Shown piece by piece: positions 49,150-60,800 of a stretch of 64,000 bases of DNA. The DNA is from Malus domestica. Its lineage: Eukaryota > Streptophyta > Magnoliopsida > Rosales > Rosaceae. Every line of letters starts with the position of its first letter. Position 1 is the stretch's first letter. Both the position numbers and the translations under genes were made by a program. Location of the stretch: NCBI RefSeq assembly GCF_042453785.1, contig NC_091674.1, forward strand, positions 27,716,001 through 27,780,000. Reading direction: 5' to 3'. The notes under the pieces are model-generated. The model was not told where the DNA came from and did no database searches. It saw nothing but the letters and a program-made list of their open reading frames with translations.

Positions 49150-51340
49150 AAACTACAACAAGTAGCCTTCTAATCTTGATGCATCAAGCTACTGGGTATC
49201 GACTAAGCGAAGTGGTTGGGAGGTCGAAGGTGGAGCAAGATCAAGTGCTGACATCAAGATTTGGAGGCTGAACATCTGTAAAGCTCGTAAGATCATACTC
49301 ATCTTCTCGTCCTGGGCCGAAAACTGGGTTGCAATCTCGCCTTCCTGGGCTTCCCAGGCCGAAAACCGGATTTACAATCCAATTCAAAAGAATTGGGGTT
49401 TAACTCCATGATGTCCATTTTCACTTTTGGGAAACGACCCACTAACTGAGCAAGCTAATTGAAATCTGAATTCCGATATCAAAAGTCAAACTACAAATAC
49501 GCAACTGACCATAGAATCCAAGGGAGAAACTGCAGAGAAAGAAATAAAAAGACTTACGTCTATCTCCAGTATTGTAACCCCTAGCTTAACAGATAAATTT
49601 TTCTTGAACACATTAAACTTGGGAGCCAAATCCTTTGCAGCAGGGCCACCATCAACACCAACTTATGTCACTTCATACATCCTCCTCTTTACTTAACAAA
49701 AACAGAAAATAATATATAATTTATCATTACTGTTTCCTATTCTCTCCACTTGTATTAGTAAAACTCTATCTTTAACCTATCTAGACGCTGATTCATAGAA
49801 AAGAAAGATTGACGGATCATCATCTACTTGACAAACTTATGAGTATTAATTCCACACAAGAAAAACTGAGCTTACAGTGGCACAGTTAAAATATAGGTCT
49901 GGATTGGACTGCATTCTTTCATCCTTTTCCTGATACGCAACATAAAACATTAGAACATCTTCTAACTGACAGAAGATCCATACTTACAAGAAATACAGCA
50001 CATAGACAACTGACTCTGCGGTAGTTCTTACTTTAAGCACTTGCAGCATTTTGGTATGCCTTCAAAGATTGCAGAAGTGTTACATGCTATACAACTTATC
50101 AAGTATAAATCTTACTCAAATCCGAAGAACATAAAACTTTTTGAGAAGGTTGATTATGAGATTTTACACAATGAATTGCCATCCTTGACATCAAGAGTTA
50201 TGGCTTCCTTGGCATGTTGAATGCTTTCATCAACAAGTTCTGCCTCATTGTCGGTACCTAGAAAAATGATGAAAACTTGGTAAGCATAATGACACACACA
50301 TCATGAAAAACAACAGGAAAAACAAGTTGAGCGACAAAATGGTTGCCTTGAGCCATTTTTCTTTCAAGCATCGAAAGTTGACAAAGTATCTGCCTGTTTG
50401 GACCATGCCTCCAAACGCAATGCACATATCAATCATAAAATTTATAGTACAATGAATCGAGAGGTCACTGTAATAAAACTACAAAAATCTAATCAAGAAG
50501 AACCTTGCTTAAGGCAAGATTAAAGCAGTTCTTGGCTGAAGATAGATCTCCCTTCTTCTAAGTGCAGTTACCTAAACATAGTCAAGCATCTGCAAGAGAT
50601 GGATTCAACTTAACCTACATCGCCGTTTATATTTCAGGAAGTGAACTGAAAGCATTACAAACATGCTCAACTACAGGAAGTCACAATGCATTCTTACATC
50701 CTTTGAGAGATTATCCTCTGCTTCTTTTCTATAGTTCGGTAAAACATCCAGTATCTTTCCTCTAAGATATTCGTATTTCGCACATTGAGCCGGATGTTTT
50801 CTTTGCTCTGGTAAAAGACACAGTGTTTGAAACTTGAACTAATAAGATACAAATACAAGTGCAAAATAATAATAAAGGAATTAGCAGTGACAGCGATTCG
50901 AGAACACAATGTAGGCATTATCGTTACAGAAACAACACTTTTATCAGGGGGAGATTTTGAATTCATCAACTTTTTAGTCTATTTCTCAAATTTTAAGCTT
51001 CTATGTGTACCAATGTAGTCCAAAATTGGAACTTCAAAGTTGAAACGAGCATATCAACGAAAACCCACAAAAGAGAAAGGCACAAATCGGGTTTATAATA
51101 AAAGGGCACTTAGGTCAGCTTCAAATGGAATTAACAGAGATTAAAACGAAATGGGTAAATGGAAAAATTACCAAGAGGAATGGAATCGAGGAGGTTGAGG
51201 GCAAGATCGGAATCGATGTTTAATCTGGAGATTTTGTCATCCGGGTCGGCCGAAAAGTAGGTGTCTCGGAGGAGGTAAAGAGCTTCGACAGCTCTTGCGG
51301 TTTTGGCCAGTGCGTCGTCTTCCACTGCTCGACTGCTCAT
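49150..51340 (-). pseudogene. Captured TTC5-like tetratricopeptide repeat gene
   Basis: Exon 1 (51340-51172) reads MSSRAVEDDALAKTARAVEA...LALNLLDSIPL and ends at a good GT donor. Further exon-like pieces on the same strand keep their order and introns: KYEYLRGKILDVLPNYRKEAED (about 50785-50700), KLNPSLADA...KGDLSSAKNCFNLALSK (about 50610-50500, with stops), GPNRQILCQLSMLERKMAQG (about 50400-50345), ELVDESIQHAKEAITLDVKD (about 50245-50180), LLQSLKAYQNA (about 50080-50045) and DERMQSNPDLYFNCATV (about 49935-49880). These match plant tetratricopeptide repeat protein 5-like proteins (TPR plus OB fold). Several stop codons and missing exons mark a decayed capture. Retained introns show it was taken up as genomic DNA, not cDNA. 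Confidence 0.8.
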
Positions 51341-51676
51341 CGCTCAGACACAGTCGCACGCAGAGCCAACTGTGTGAACGAGAAAGGACTCTCAACTCCA
51401 AGTTGTTCTTAAGAGGAAACCGAAGCAAACGACGTCGTCTGGGTGTGGAGAGGGGAGATTGTGAGCTTGTGCTGTGTGAAAATAAGCAGGAGAAGCACTC
51501 GGCTCTAAGCGTGAGCGAGACGGAGTGAGAGAGAGGGCGAGATGAGCAAGAGGGGAGAGAGACCGAGCGAGCCAGAGGGAAGAGAGAGACAGATGGGCGG
51601 GTAGCGTCTGGAATCTTTTCCAATTAAGCCCTAAAAAGCGTTTATTTGTTTCAATTATACCGCCAAAATTTTAACA

Positions 51677-51752
51677 ATTGCGCGACGCAGCTATAAATTA
51701 TGAGGTCGCGCAAAGTGCTTTTGCGCAACGATCACATTCTGTCGTCGCGCAA
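51677..51752. repeat. GCGCGACG hairpin block, internal
   Basis: TTGCGCGACGCAGC...GGTCGCGCAAAG and TTGCGCAACG...CGTCGCGCAAAG: two degenerate hairpins just upstream of the captured gene. They may be the old terminus of a smaller element. Confidence 0.8.
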
Positions 51753-52012
51753 AGTATATTTCAAAAAAAAATATTTATTATAAAATTTACTAAAAATTAA
51801 CTTTATTCTCCTTAAATTTTTTTTTTTACATAAAACCCACAATAATATATTTTTTTAACAAAATTTAGACCCAAGCTACAATAATAAATTTAAAGCTACT
51901 TAATAAATACACATACCATTCAGTTTCTTAAGTGTTATACATACAAAATAAATAAATTTAAATCTACTTAATAAATAAATATATATATATATATATACAC
52001 CATTGAACTTGA

Positions 52013-53690
52013 TGGGATACGCATTGTACAAAATTAGTTTCAATGATCCAACCGTCAAACTTGTTTATATATACTTCAAGATCACATATGCCAAAAATCA
52101 CAAAAAACAAACGTTCACAGATCAAGTGACGGGACAAAACTTTTCGACGGTTATAAACAAAAAAATCATGATTTAACGGTTATTTTAACTCTGATTTTGG
52201 TGATTTTTTACAGCTACACTTCTGGTTCCTATATGAATGCAAGTAACTAATTCGATCGTCAATTTAAAATATTTACACAAGTGGATACTACAAAATCTTA
52301 TGTTATACTTGATGAAAGTATAAATAAAATCCAAGTGTTAGGGAATCTATCGTTTTAATGGGATACGCATTGTACGAAACTAGTTTCAACGATCCAACCG
52401 TCAAACTTGTTTGCATATGCTTCGAGATCGTATACACCAAAAATGGCAAAAAAAAAAACCTTCAAAGATTAAGTAACAGAACAAAACTTTTCGACGGTTA
52501 TAAACGAAAAAATCACAATTTAACGGTTTGTTTAACTCCGATTTTGATGAGTTTTTACAACTACACTCCTGGATTCTATATGAATACAAGGAACTGATTC
52601 GATCATCAATTTAAAATATTTACACAAGTGGATACCACAAAATCTTATGTTATACTTGATGAAAGTATAAATAAAATCCAAAGTGTTAGGGAATATATCG
52701 CTTTAATGGGATACGCATTGTACGAAACTAGTTTCAACGATCCAACCGTCAAACTTGTTTGTATATGAGTCGAGATCGTATACACCAAAAATGGCAAAAA
52801 AAAAAAAACCTTCTGAGGTTAAGTAACGGGACAAAACTTTTCGACGGTTATAAACAAAAAAATCACGATTTAACGGTTATTTTAACTCTGATTTTGATGA
52901 TTTTTTACAGCTACACTTATGGATCCTATATGAATACAAGGAACGGATTTGATCATCAATTCAAAATATTTACACAAGTGGATACCACAAAATCTTATGT
53001 TATACTTGATGAAAGTAAGAATAAAATCTAAATGTTAGGGAATCTATCGTTTTAATGAAATACGCATTGTACGAAACTAGTTTCAACGATCCAACCGTCA
53101 AACTTGTTTGTATATGCTTCAAGATCTTATACGCCAAAAATGGAAAAAAACAAACCTTCAGAGATCAAGTAACGGGACAAAATTTTTTGACTGTTATAAA
53201 CAAAAAAATCACGATTTAACGGTTATTTTAACTCCGATTTTGATGATTTTTTACAGCTACACTTATGGATCCTATATGAATACAAGGAACTGATTTGATC
53301 GTCAATTCAAAATATTTACACAAGTGGATACCACAAAATCTTATGTTATACTTGATGAAAGTATAAATAAAATCTAAATGTTAGGGAATCTATCGTTTTA
53401 ATGGGATACGCATTGTACGAAACTAGTTTCAACGATCCAACCGTCAAACTTGTTTGTATATGCTTCAAGATCTTATACGCCAAAAATGGCAAAAAACAAA
53501 CCTTCAGAGATCAAGTACCAGGACAAAATGTTTCGACGGTCATAAACGAAAAAATCATAATTTAACGGTTATTTTAACTCCGATTTTAATGATTTTTTAC
53601 AGCTACACTCTTGGATCCTATATGAATACAAGGAACTAATTCGATCGTCAATTTAAAACATTTACACAAGTGAATACCACAAAAGAAAAA
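52013..53690. repeat. Five tandem copies of a 346-bp repeat
   Basis: Units begin TGGGATACGCATTGTAC at 52013, 52359, 52707, 53056 (variant TGAAATACG) and 53402, so the period is 346-349 bp. Each contains CGATCCAACCGTCAAACTTG, TTCGACGGTTATAAAC and GATTTAACGGTT. Short open frames in each unit (for example from 52759, 53108 and 53454) are products of the repeat and show no domain. Confidence 0.93.
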
Positions 53691-53735
53691 GGCAATGCAA
53701 GAACCCCAAAAGAAAAGCAAAAGGAAAAAATAAAT

Positions 53736-53850
53736 AAAACTTTGCGCGACGTATGTACACCTACGTCGCGCAAAGCATCTTCGCGCGACGTAGGTATTCG
53801 TCGCGCAAAGATATTTTGCGCGACGCATGTGTACCTACGTCGCGCAAAGT
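53736..53850. repeat. GCGCGACG hairpin block, after the 346-bp repeats
   Basis: Three well-preserved hairpins of TTTGCGCGACG / CGTCGCGCAAAG with CGTATGTACACCTA-like loops. Confidence 0.88.
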
Positions 53851-54467
53851 TTTTTTTTTTTTTCGTTACACAGTTTTAACTTCTTGTTTACCCCTTCCAC
53901 TTCTGCCTAAAAATTATTTTTTATTAAGGACCTAAATGATGAGACCACGTGTTCTAAATGGTAAATGGTAGAGACTACACCTAAAATGATTACTAACCAC
54001 GTAATAGAATAATGGTTTGACAAAGCTGTAAACTGGCAATTTGTAGTTTCCTCCTCCCAATTTGGTGAGAAATGAAATCTATCCATTTTTTAGCACACAT
54101 CAATCTATCCCTAAATTATATCAAATTAACTGAGCAATTTGCAATTTCTTAGCTTTTGTTTCCCTAAACCTATCAAAATCCTTCATACTCTTAGTCATTC
54201 ATTCCACTCATTCAATTGTTCAAAACCATAACTCAACTTGTCAAAAATAAGCATTGACAAAGATAATTAAAGGAAAACATAAATACACAAAAAAAAAATT
54301 CCAAACATACATGTAATCAATAAATAGTTAATTAATTAATCAAATAAATACAATACCTGAATGTGAAGATGGTGAGGCTTGAGAGAGATGGAGGGTCTGA
54401 AAGAGAGAGGTTGAGTGTGAAGAAAAAGGCTCTTGTGTGTGGTTATTTTATAAAAAAAAAAGTCGTC

Positions 54468-54796
54468 GACTTTGCGCAAAAGCAGCTTCGGCGCCAAAAT
54501 CTTGGTTGAGATTCTTGGTTTGGCAGCAAAATCTTGCGCGACGCACAAAACGTCCCGCAAACGGCTTTTGCGCGACGATACTTTGCGCGACAAAGGCTTG
54601 CGTCGCGCAAATATGTTTTGCGCGACGTAGATGTACCTTCGTCGCGCAAAGATGTTTTGCGCGACGCAAGCCTTTGTCACGCAAAGTGTCGTCGCGCAAA
54701 AGCCGTTTGCGCGACGTTTTGTGTTTAGCGTCGCGCAAACATACTTTGCGCGACGAACTTTGCTGCGTCGCGCAAGTTTCCGTCGCGCAAACATGT
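54468..54796. repeat. GCGCGACG hairpin array, right terminus
   Basis: About eight copies of TTTGCGCGACG-type words in alternating orientation, directly inside the right terminal ACTAGTACAAAAACATG. Confidence 0.9.
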
Positions 54797-54862
54797 TTTT
54801 GTACTAGTACAATCTTAACCCTTTGATCTAACAACCTTTGTTCAATTCATAACACAAATTAA

Positions 54863-55606
54863 TCAATGCTCACGAGGCATTGCATATCGACACAAAGGAC
54901 ACAAGTGACTTGTCTCTAGCCATTGAACAATTCAATCTCCATGATAAACGTGGGAGCATGGCAAGCGAAGAACTTGATGATCATCAACACCAGCTGCTTC
55001 AGAGTCATGACCAAAGCCCTCCAGACAAATCACGCATGACTTGTGTCTCATAGCATCCAAATCATTAGAGATTCTCACTTTCTCCAAATTCTCAATCGCC
55101 GATTTTGGCGCTGGCCGGAATAGGACGGTCATTGTATGCATCCATGGATTCCCTTGTAGCCTCATCAACCATGTCACTGTCATCGTCACTAACATTACAA
55201 GTCACATCATATATGTCCACAAGAATAGGAACACTACAGACCGCTGATTTAATCACCCAAAAAATCTTCCAAATAATCGAGGGGTGCTCACTCTTTGGGA
55301 CATCCATGCTTGAAAGAGCCACAACAAGAGGATTTTATAACTTGTTCTGTGACATTCATCATCAGATAATATTTCACTCCAGTGGACGAAAACTAGATCT
55401 TTGGTTTCGAGTTGAATATATTGTTCTTGAAGAGAGTTGTAAAGATCATTATCGTCATCTTGACCAGCAGCAATATTCCAATGGATTTCGCTCTTAAAAA
55501 ATTTGAACTTGATCGAAAGCACGTTGTCTGGAAACCAGGATAAGTTGATGATGGGCTGAGTTGTTTGCCTGACATGGCTACGATAGTGTCTAATACTGGT
55601 TGACAT
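54863..55606 (-). pseudogene. RING-H2 finger gene, inactivated paralogue
   Basis: Minus strand, starting MSTSIRHYRSHVRQTTQPII at 55606. It aligns with the intact gene at 56412: FPDNVLSIKFKFFKSE, later ALSSMDVPKSEHPSIIWKIF, RESMDAYNDRPIPAS, IENLEKVRIS, then RING residues SCVICLEGFG...LPCSHVYHGD. Two frameshifts, near 55310 and 55115, break the frame. The codon for the sixth RING ligand, the Cys after HGD, is TGA. The rest of the RING (IVQWLETSHLCPLCRYAMP) is still readable down to the natural stop at 54863-54865. The retrotransposon inserted four bases beyond that stop. It is not functional as an E3 ligase. Confidence 0.88.
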
Positions 55607-56411
55607 GGTTTTAGGTTAGTGAAAAAATGAAGGAACTTGCAACATTATTTGTCAGGTCTAAAGGACGGTGCTACTGAGCCTAAAGCGAGTAATGCTACCA
55701 GTTGGAGAATGAAATTTAGATGCTTGAGACTTGAGTAGCAAGTTTCCTTTTTTATTTTTAGGTATTTTCTCCAAAAGTTTCTTTTTCTATTTATTTACTT
55801 TTTCCATATTTGGGTTGTAGATTATGGAACGCGTTAGTTAATAAAAATGCAATGTAATTAATCTTTTTTTATTTATTTACTTTTCCATATTTGGGTTGTA
55901 GATTAGCTCTAAGCAAATGGCATGTCAAGATAATACTCATCCTAATCCCAACCCTCATATATAGATAGGATGTTGCATATCAGAAGGAATGTGTAACAAA
56001 AACACTATGAAAAGATAATTAATCTTCCAATAATGCAAACTTTGAGGATTTTGAATTAATTAATTAATAATTCATATGACGCTTGTGATAAAATTAACAA
56101 ATTTAAAAACAAAAAGCCAGAAGATATGCCTGATCTTAACAAAAAAAAAGGGAAATTAGGTTGTAGTTAAGATGCTTTAATCTAATTATACAAGGTGCGT
56201 CTATTTTACTCGAATTTCTAACAATTCCTAGTCCTTGTACCATTTTGACTGTGAAAAAAATAAAAATAATCCTTGTCCCAGTCGATTTAGGAGAGATATA
56301 TACATATATATATATACACATACATACTTTGTCATCCCATATAGCTCACACAAGCCCTCTATATTTTCCCATTTTATTGTCCAACATTACTATTAATTCT
56401 TACTTAGAAGC
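55607..56411. other. Shared upstream region of the divergent RING pair
   Basis: AT-rich, with a repeated TTTATTTACTTTTTCCATATTTGGGTTGTAGATTA-like segment (about 55789-55825 and 55868-55905) and TATA-like runs at about 56300. It probably holds the promoters of both head-to-head genes. Confidence 0.5.
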
Positions 56412-57143
56412 ATGTCGATATACAGACACTTTGAAACCCTAGTCAGCCAAAGAAGAAACCCCTACATTAACCAACCCCAGCTTCCACCAGATGTGCTTCC
56501 GATCAACTTTAAATTTTACAAGTTACTCGCACTCGCAGGATCTTTGATTAATGAAGATGGTATTGATCCTACTTCAGTAATAGTTATGCAACTAACCCTT
56601 GTAACGCAAGAAACCATTAATGTCGATCGTACTACGCTATTGTCTGATTCTACTAGAGCGCTCGTGGGTAACGTGCTTTCCAGCATGCTCGTTCCTGAAC
56701 ACGAACATCCAGCAATTACTGAAGAAGTATTCCACAAACTTGCTGGATTATCGAGTTCGAACTTGGGCAATGCTAACAACACCACCATGCTGCCTATTGT
56801 TGTGGGCATAATTGATATGAATTTGCCAATGCCCTCTGTTGGTAGTGATCCCATTACGTCGCTGGCCGATAGGGTTGCAATGTCGTCGATGCAAACGTAC
56901 GAGGCCAGACCTATTCCTGCAGACGAATCTTCCATTGAGAATTTGGAGAAAGTGATATTTGGTGGAGAAGGTACGAGAGAGCAGCAGCAAACATCGTGTG
57001 TTATCTGCATGGAGGACTTTGAGGATGGTGTTCACGTTAGTCGCTTGCCTTGCTTACACTTTTATCATGAAGATTGTATTGGTCAGTGGTTGAAGACTAG
57101 TCACTTGTGTCCCTTGTGCCGACACCCAATGCCTCATGCTTAA
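56412..57143 (+). CDS. RING-H2 finger protein (putative E3 ubiquitin ligase)
   Basis: A single exon of 243 residues. A C-terminal RING-H2 domain has C196-x2-C199, C214-x-H216, H219-x2-C222 and C233-x2-C236, with CVIC, LHFYHEDCIGQWL and CPLC. The conserved Ile/Trp of the E2-binding face are present (CVICM, QWLK). The N-terminal 180 residues have no membrane segment and no recognised domain, so the protein is probably soluble. RING-H2 proteins pass ubiquitin from an E2 to a substrate; the substrate is unknown. The start at 56412 (MSIYRHFETLVSQRR) aligns with the start of the dead paralogue at 55606. The two lie head to head, as in an inverted local duplication. Confidence 0.9.
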   Translation: MSIYRHFETLVSQRRNPYINQPQLPPDVLPINFKFYKLLALAGSLINEDGIDPTSVIVMQLTLVTQETINVDRTTLLSDSTRALVGNVLSSMLVPEHEHPAITEEVFHKLAGLSSSNLGNANNTTMLPIVVGIIDMNLPMPSVGSDPITSLADRVAMSSMQTYEARPIPADESSIENLEKVIFGGEGTREQQQTSCVICMEDFEDGVHVSRLPCLHFYHEDCIGQWLKTSHLCPLCRHPMPHA

Positions 57144-57848
57144 ACTTCATTTGTAAATGAATGTTCTTACGTTCGAATATCATGAATGGGAGTTCATAAT
57201 TAATTTAGTATAAATATATCGTTATATATAGAAAACCAATAGTATACGCTTTGTTTTTGCAATTAAAGAATCTTAAGTCGTTGCTTCAACACTATACATA
57301 ACTTCTATTTACTTTTCGAAAATGATTTTGTATCCAATAAATTAAGAAGGAAATTATTGAGTTTAGCGGATCGGCACAAGGGACACAAGTGCATAACCCT
57401 AAAACCCTAAAATAGTGTTAGAAATAAGATTGGATAACAAGAATAGGTAAACTCTTCAATCCAAATATCGAATTAAACAAACCAAATAGTGAGATTAAGG
57501 AGGGTTTTTGCTTTCACAATATACCATTAGGATTTCATTAATTAACACGAATAAATTATAAAAAGTGTCAATTGAGTACATTACTTTAGTGACAAGAAAT
57601 TAATCTGGAGTAAAACTCCTACTTGACTGCTACAAGCACAATCGTACAATAGTCATTAGTACGTTCTGTCACAGACGGTAAACGCAACATACATATACCC
57701 CCGCACACACCGATCATGGCTGATGGTCATGGCCACAAACATATGAAAAATTTGTAGTCACATGATGGTTCATATACTAATCCATAATCACGAAGAATTA
57801 AATTAAGAATGAGTTGGAAAAAGTTAAAGTCAAATTCTGCCGCCTCCC
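57144..57848. other. Spacer before the LINE
   Basis: AT-rich 3' flank of the RING gene. No gene is seen. Confidence 0.5.
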
Positions 57849-60800
57849 TTTTTTTTTTTTTTGCGAACTGGATTAAATAACAACCGGGCAAAGATGCCAA
57901 AGATACAAAGAAGCCTACCCCGAGGCAAAAGCAAGCAGCAACAACTAAGGAAAAGCAGTACAAAGAGGTAAAGACGACATCGCACCAAGTGCTAAAAATG
58001 TCACTCCTCATACTGCCAGGAAGAAATTAATGGGGACAAGGGAGACCATCATTACACAGAACATGAACAAGGGATGATGGGGGCCTGTTGACCCAAATAT
58101 TATCACATACCTCCCTACTTTGCCGCGACACCAGAAGATCCGCAGCCATATTGGCCGATCGTGGAACCCAAGACCAGCGGTAGTCATTAAAAGCCTCCCC
58201 CATTCTTTTGCATCGCGCTAAAATTGGGAAAGCTTCCCAACTGCCCATCGTATCGAAGTCTCGAATACAGGATATGGATTCCTGAGAGTCAGATTCCACG
58301 ATGACAAAATTCCATCCCATGTTTCTTCCAAACTCACACCCATACAGCACTGCCAAAACTTCTGCCACAGCCACAGAAGAGGCCGTGACCCTCATCCTGT
58401 TTGCTGCCACAAACCTGCCCGCATCGTCCCGAGCCACAACACCCACAAAACCCGAACCCCCACTCATTAACCAGCTTGCATCCACATTAATTTTGATAAA
58501 ACCCACACAAGGTGGAGACCAATGGACATCAGAAGCCGATCCATTGACAGAAATTGGCAAACTAATTACCGTAGCCTGAGTAAATTCCTTGAAGGCAGCC
58601 ACAGAATGGGTGATAACTGCAATGATTTGTCGAGGAAAGATAGGTTGTTGATTGAAGAGAAAATTGCATCTTGCCTTCCATATATACCAACATGTTGTAG
58701 CAACATATGAAAGCATGTTGTTCCTCACACTTGTCTGCCCATTTACCGAACCAACAATATCACCCAACCAATTAGCCCAAGTTGTGACCACTCCCCTCCG
58801 CAAGCCTCTTGTCAACCTTCCCCTAAGCCATACCTCCTCTACCCACGAACATTGGAGAAAAAGATGTACCAATGATTCCTCATACCTATTGCAAATAGGG
58901 CAGATTGTTGAAGAAGAGGATCGACGCATAAACAAATTTACTTTCGTGGCCACTGCCTCTTGTAAGGTCTTCCATATAAAGGATCTTATTTTTGGCCGAA
59001 CCTCAAGCTTTCAAACACACTTCCAAACCTGCTTTGGGATGAGGGCAGATCTGTGAGGGTTTCCAATTCGTTGTTGTCGAGTCCAGGTCATATCCCAATG
59101 GTATCCGGACTTGACAGAATAGATTCCATGCTTTACAAAATGCCACATTAATCTGTCTTTCAATATCAGGTCACCCGAATGTGTCTCGTAAATCGCCTTG
59201 AGCTCCTCCTCCATCAGAAAGGGTTTAAGGAAATCAATATCCCAGCTTCCATTTTCAGTGCCTAACAAAGAATTCACCATGAGGTTTAAAGAGACAGGAA
59301 CCGTACCCAAGGGAGATGGGTGTCCTGATGGGATAGATGGCAGCCATCTATCCACCCAAACCCTGACATCATTTCCATTCATTATCTGCTAGTGTGCACC
59401 ACCCCGAAGTATTTCTCTACCAACAAGAAGGCTTGACCATGCCCATGAAGCTCTTCCACCCCTCTTAGCGTCGAAAAAAGAACAGTTGGGGAAGTATTGG
59501 CCTTTAATGACCGACGCCCACAAAGAGTTTGGTTCCAATAACAACCTCCAACACTGTTTCACCAAAAGAGCGTTGTTGAACTCCGTAAAGCACCTCAAGC
59601 CTAGCCCACCTTCTTCTTTCGATTTCCCCATTTGTTCCTTAAAAACCCAGTGAATCCGGTTCTCCCCTTCTTTTTGCCCCCACCAAAACTTGGATATCAA
59701 AGCATCCAGATCATCGCAAAAAATCTTAGGAAACTTGAAGAGATTCATAGGATATGCCGGAACTGCTTGCGCCACTGCCTTAATTAAAACTTCCCGCCCC
59801 GCTTGTGAGAGAGTGGAGCGTTTCCAACCTTGAATTTTTCCTAAAAGCCTTCCTTTTAAATACGCAAGGCCACTTCTTTTAGATCTACCCCAGATGGCCA
59901 GCACTCCCAGATAAACTCCCGGGTCCCCTACTTTCTCCATCCCAAAAATGGTAGCCAGATGGATAGATAAAGGTTCTGGCACATTCCCCCCAAAGAACAC
60001 ACTAGATTTGGATTTATTTACATGTTGACCCGAGGCCGAGCAATACTCATCAATAACCTGGACTAAATTTCTACAGTTCCTCGCCTCCGCCTTGAGAAAG
60101 ATCAATGCATCATCAGCAAAGAAAATGTGAGATATCATGGGACCGACACGGTCCATTTGAATCCCCTCAATCCGCCCCCTATCACTCTCCCGTTGAATAA
60201 GGAGTGATAACACTTCACTGACTAGCAAGAATAAATAAGGGGATAAAGGATCCCCCTGTCTGAGCCCCCTTGAGGGAGTGAATTTGGAACCTGGCTGTCC
60301 GTTCAGAAGAACGGAAAAATTCACTGTAGAAATGCATCCCATAATCAAACTCCTCCATCGACTATTAAAACCCATCTTCTCCATAACTGCCATTAAAAAA
60401 TCCCACTCCACACGATCATACGCCTTATGCATATCCAATTTAATTCCCAGCTCAAAGTTGCACTTTGTCTTTCTATTTTTTAGAAAATGGAAAAGCTCAT
60501 GCGCAATACCGACGTTATCTTGAATCTGTCTTCCTTCAACAAACGCATTTTGGGTTGCGGAGATCAACACTGGCAACAGTCTTTTTAATCGGTTGGCTAA
60601 GACCTTGGAGAGAATCTTGTAGGAGTAGTTGCAAAGACTTATGGGTCGAAATTGAGACACAGACTCCGGATTTTGAACCTTCGGAATTAAAGCCAGATGA
60701 GTAGCATTGATTCGCAAAGGCTGCAAAGACCCGTTCATCAAATCAACAATCATATTATTAACATCAAAAGCTATTATGTCCCACTGTGATTGATAGAATA

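Larger units (their letters stand above)
48627..54808. mobile_element. CACTA-like Pack-type element inside the retrotransposon LTR
   Basis: The ends ACTAGTAAAAAAAACAC and (inverted) ACTAGTACAAAAACATG are inverted repeats of CACTA type, although the expected leading C is not present here. Subterminal blocks of TTTGCGCGACG and its complement resemble the transposase-binding subterminal repeats of CACTA transposons. The LTR sequence resumes on both sides, but a few LTR bases (CAACCCTGC in the other LTR) are missing at the site, so no clear 3-bp duplication is seen. No transposase is found. The cargo is a TTC5-like gene fragment (49150-51340) and five 346-bp tandem repeats (52013-53690). Confidence 0.8.
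43381..54854 (-). mobile_element. Ty3/gypsy chromovirus retrotransposon, one LTR split by a CACTA-like element
   Basis: LTRs of 359 bp (TG...CA) lie at 43381-43739 and at 48323-54854, the second interrupted from 48627 to 54808. The 5-bp duplication CAAAT flanks the whole (43376-43380 and 54855-54859). On the minus strand a primer site TGGTATCAGC (48320-48311) next to the right LTR matches initiator tRNA-Met. A purine tract AAAGGGGGATGTAC (43753-43740) abuts the left LTR. Gag-protease and pol with chromodomain lie between. The LTRs differ at only a few positions, so the insertion is fairly young, yet pol carries stops. Confidence 0.95.

Noticed and set aside
52358-53639. Four similar peptides of about 60-90 codons
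   Set aside because: They arise from the same frame of the 346-bp tandem repeat; no domain and no promoter context.
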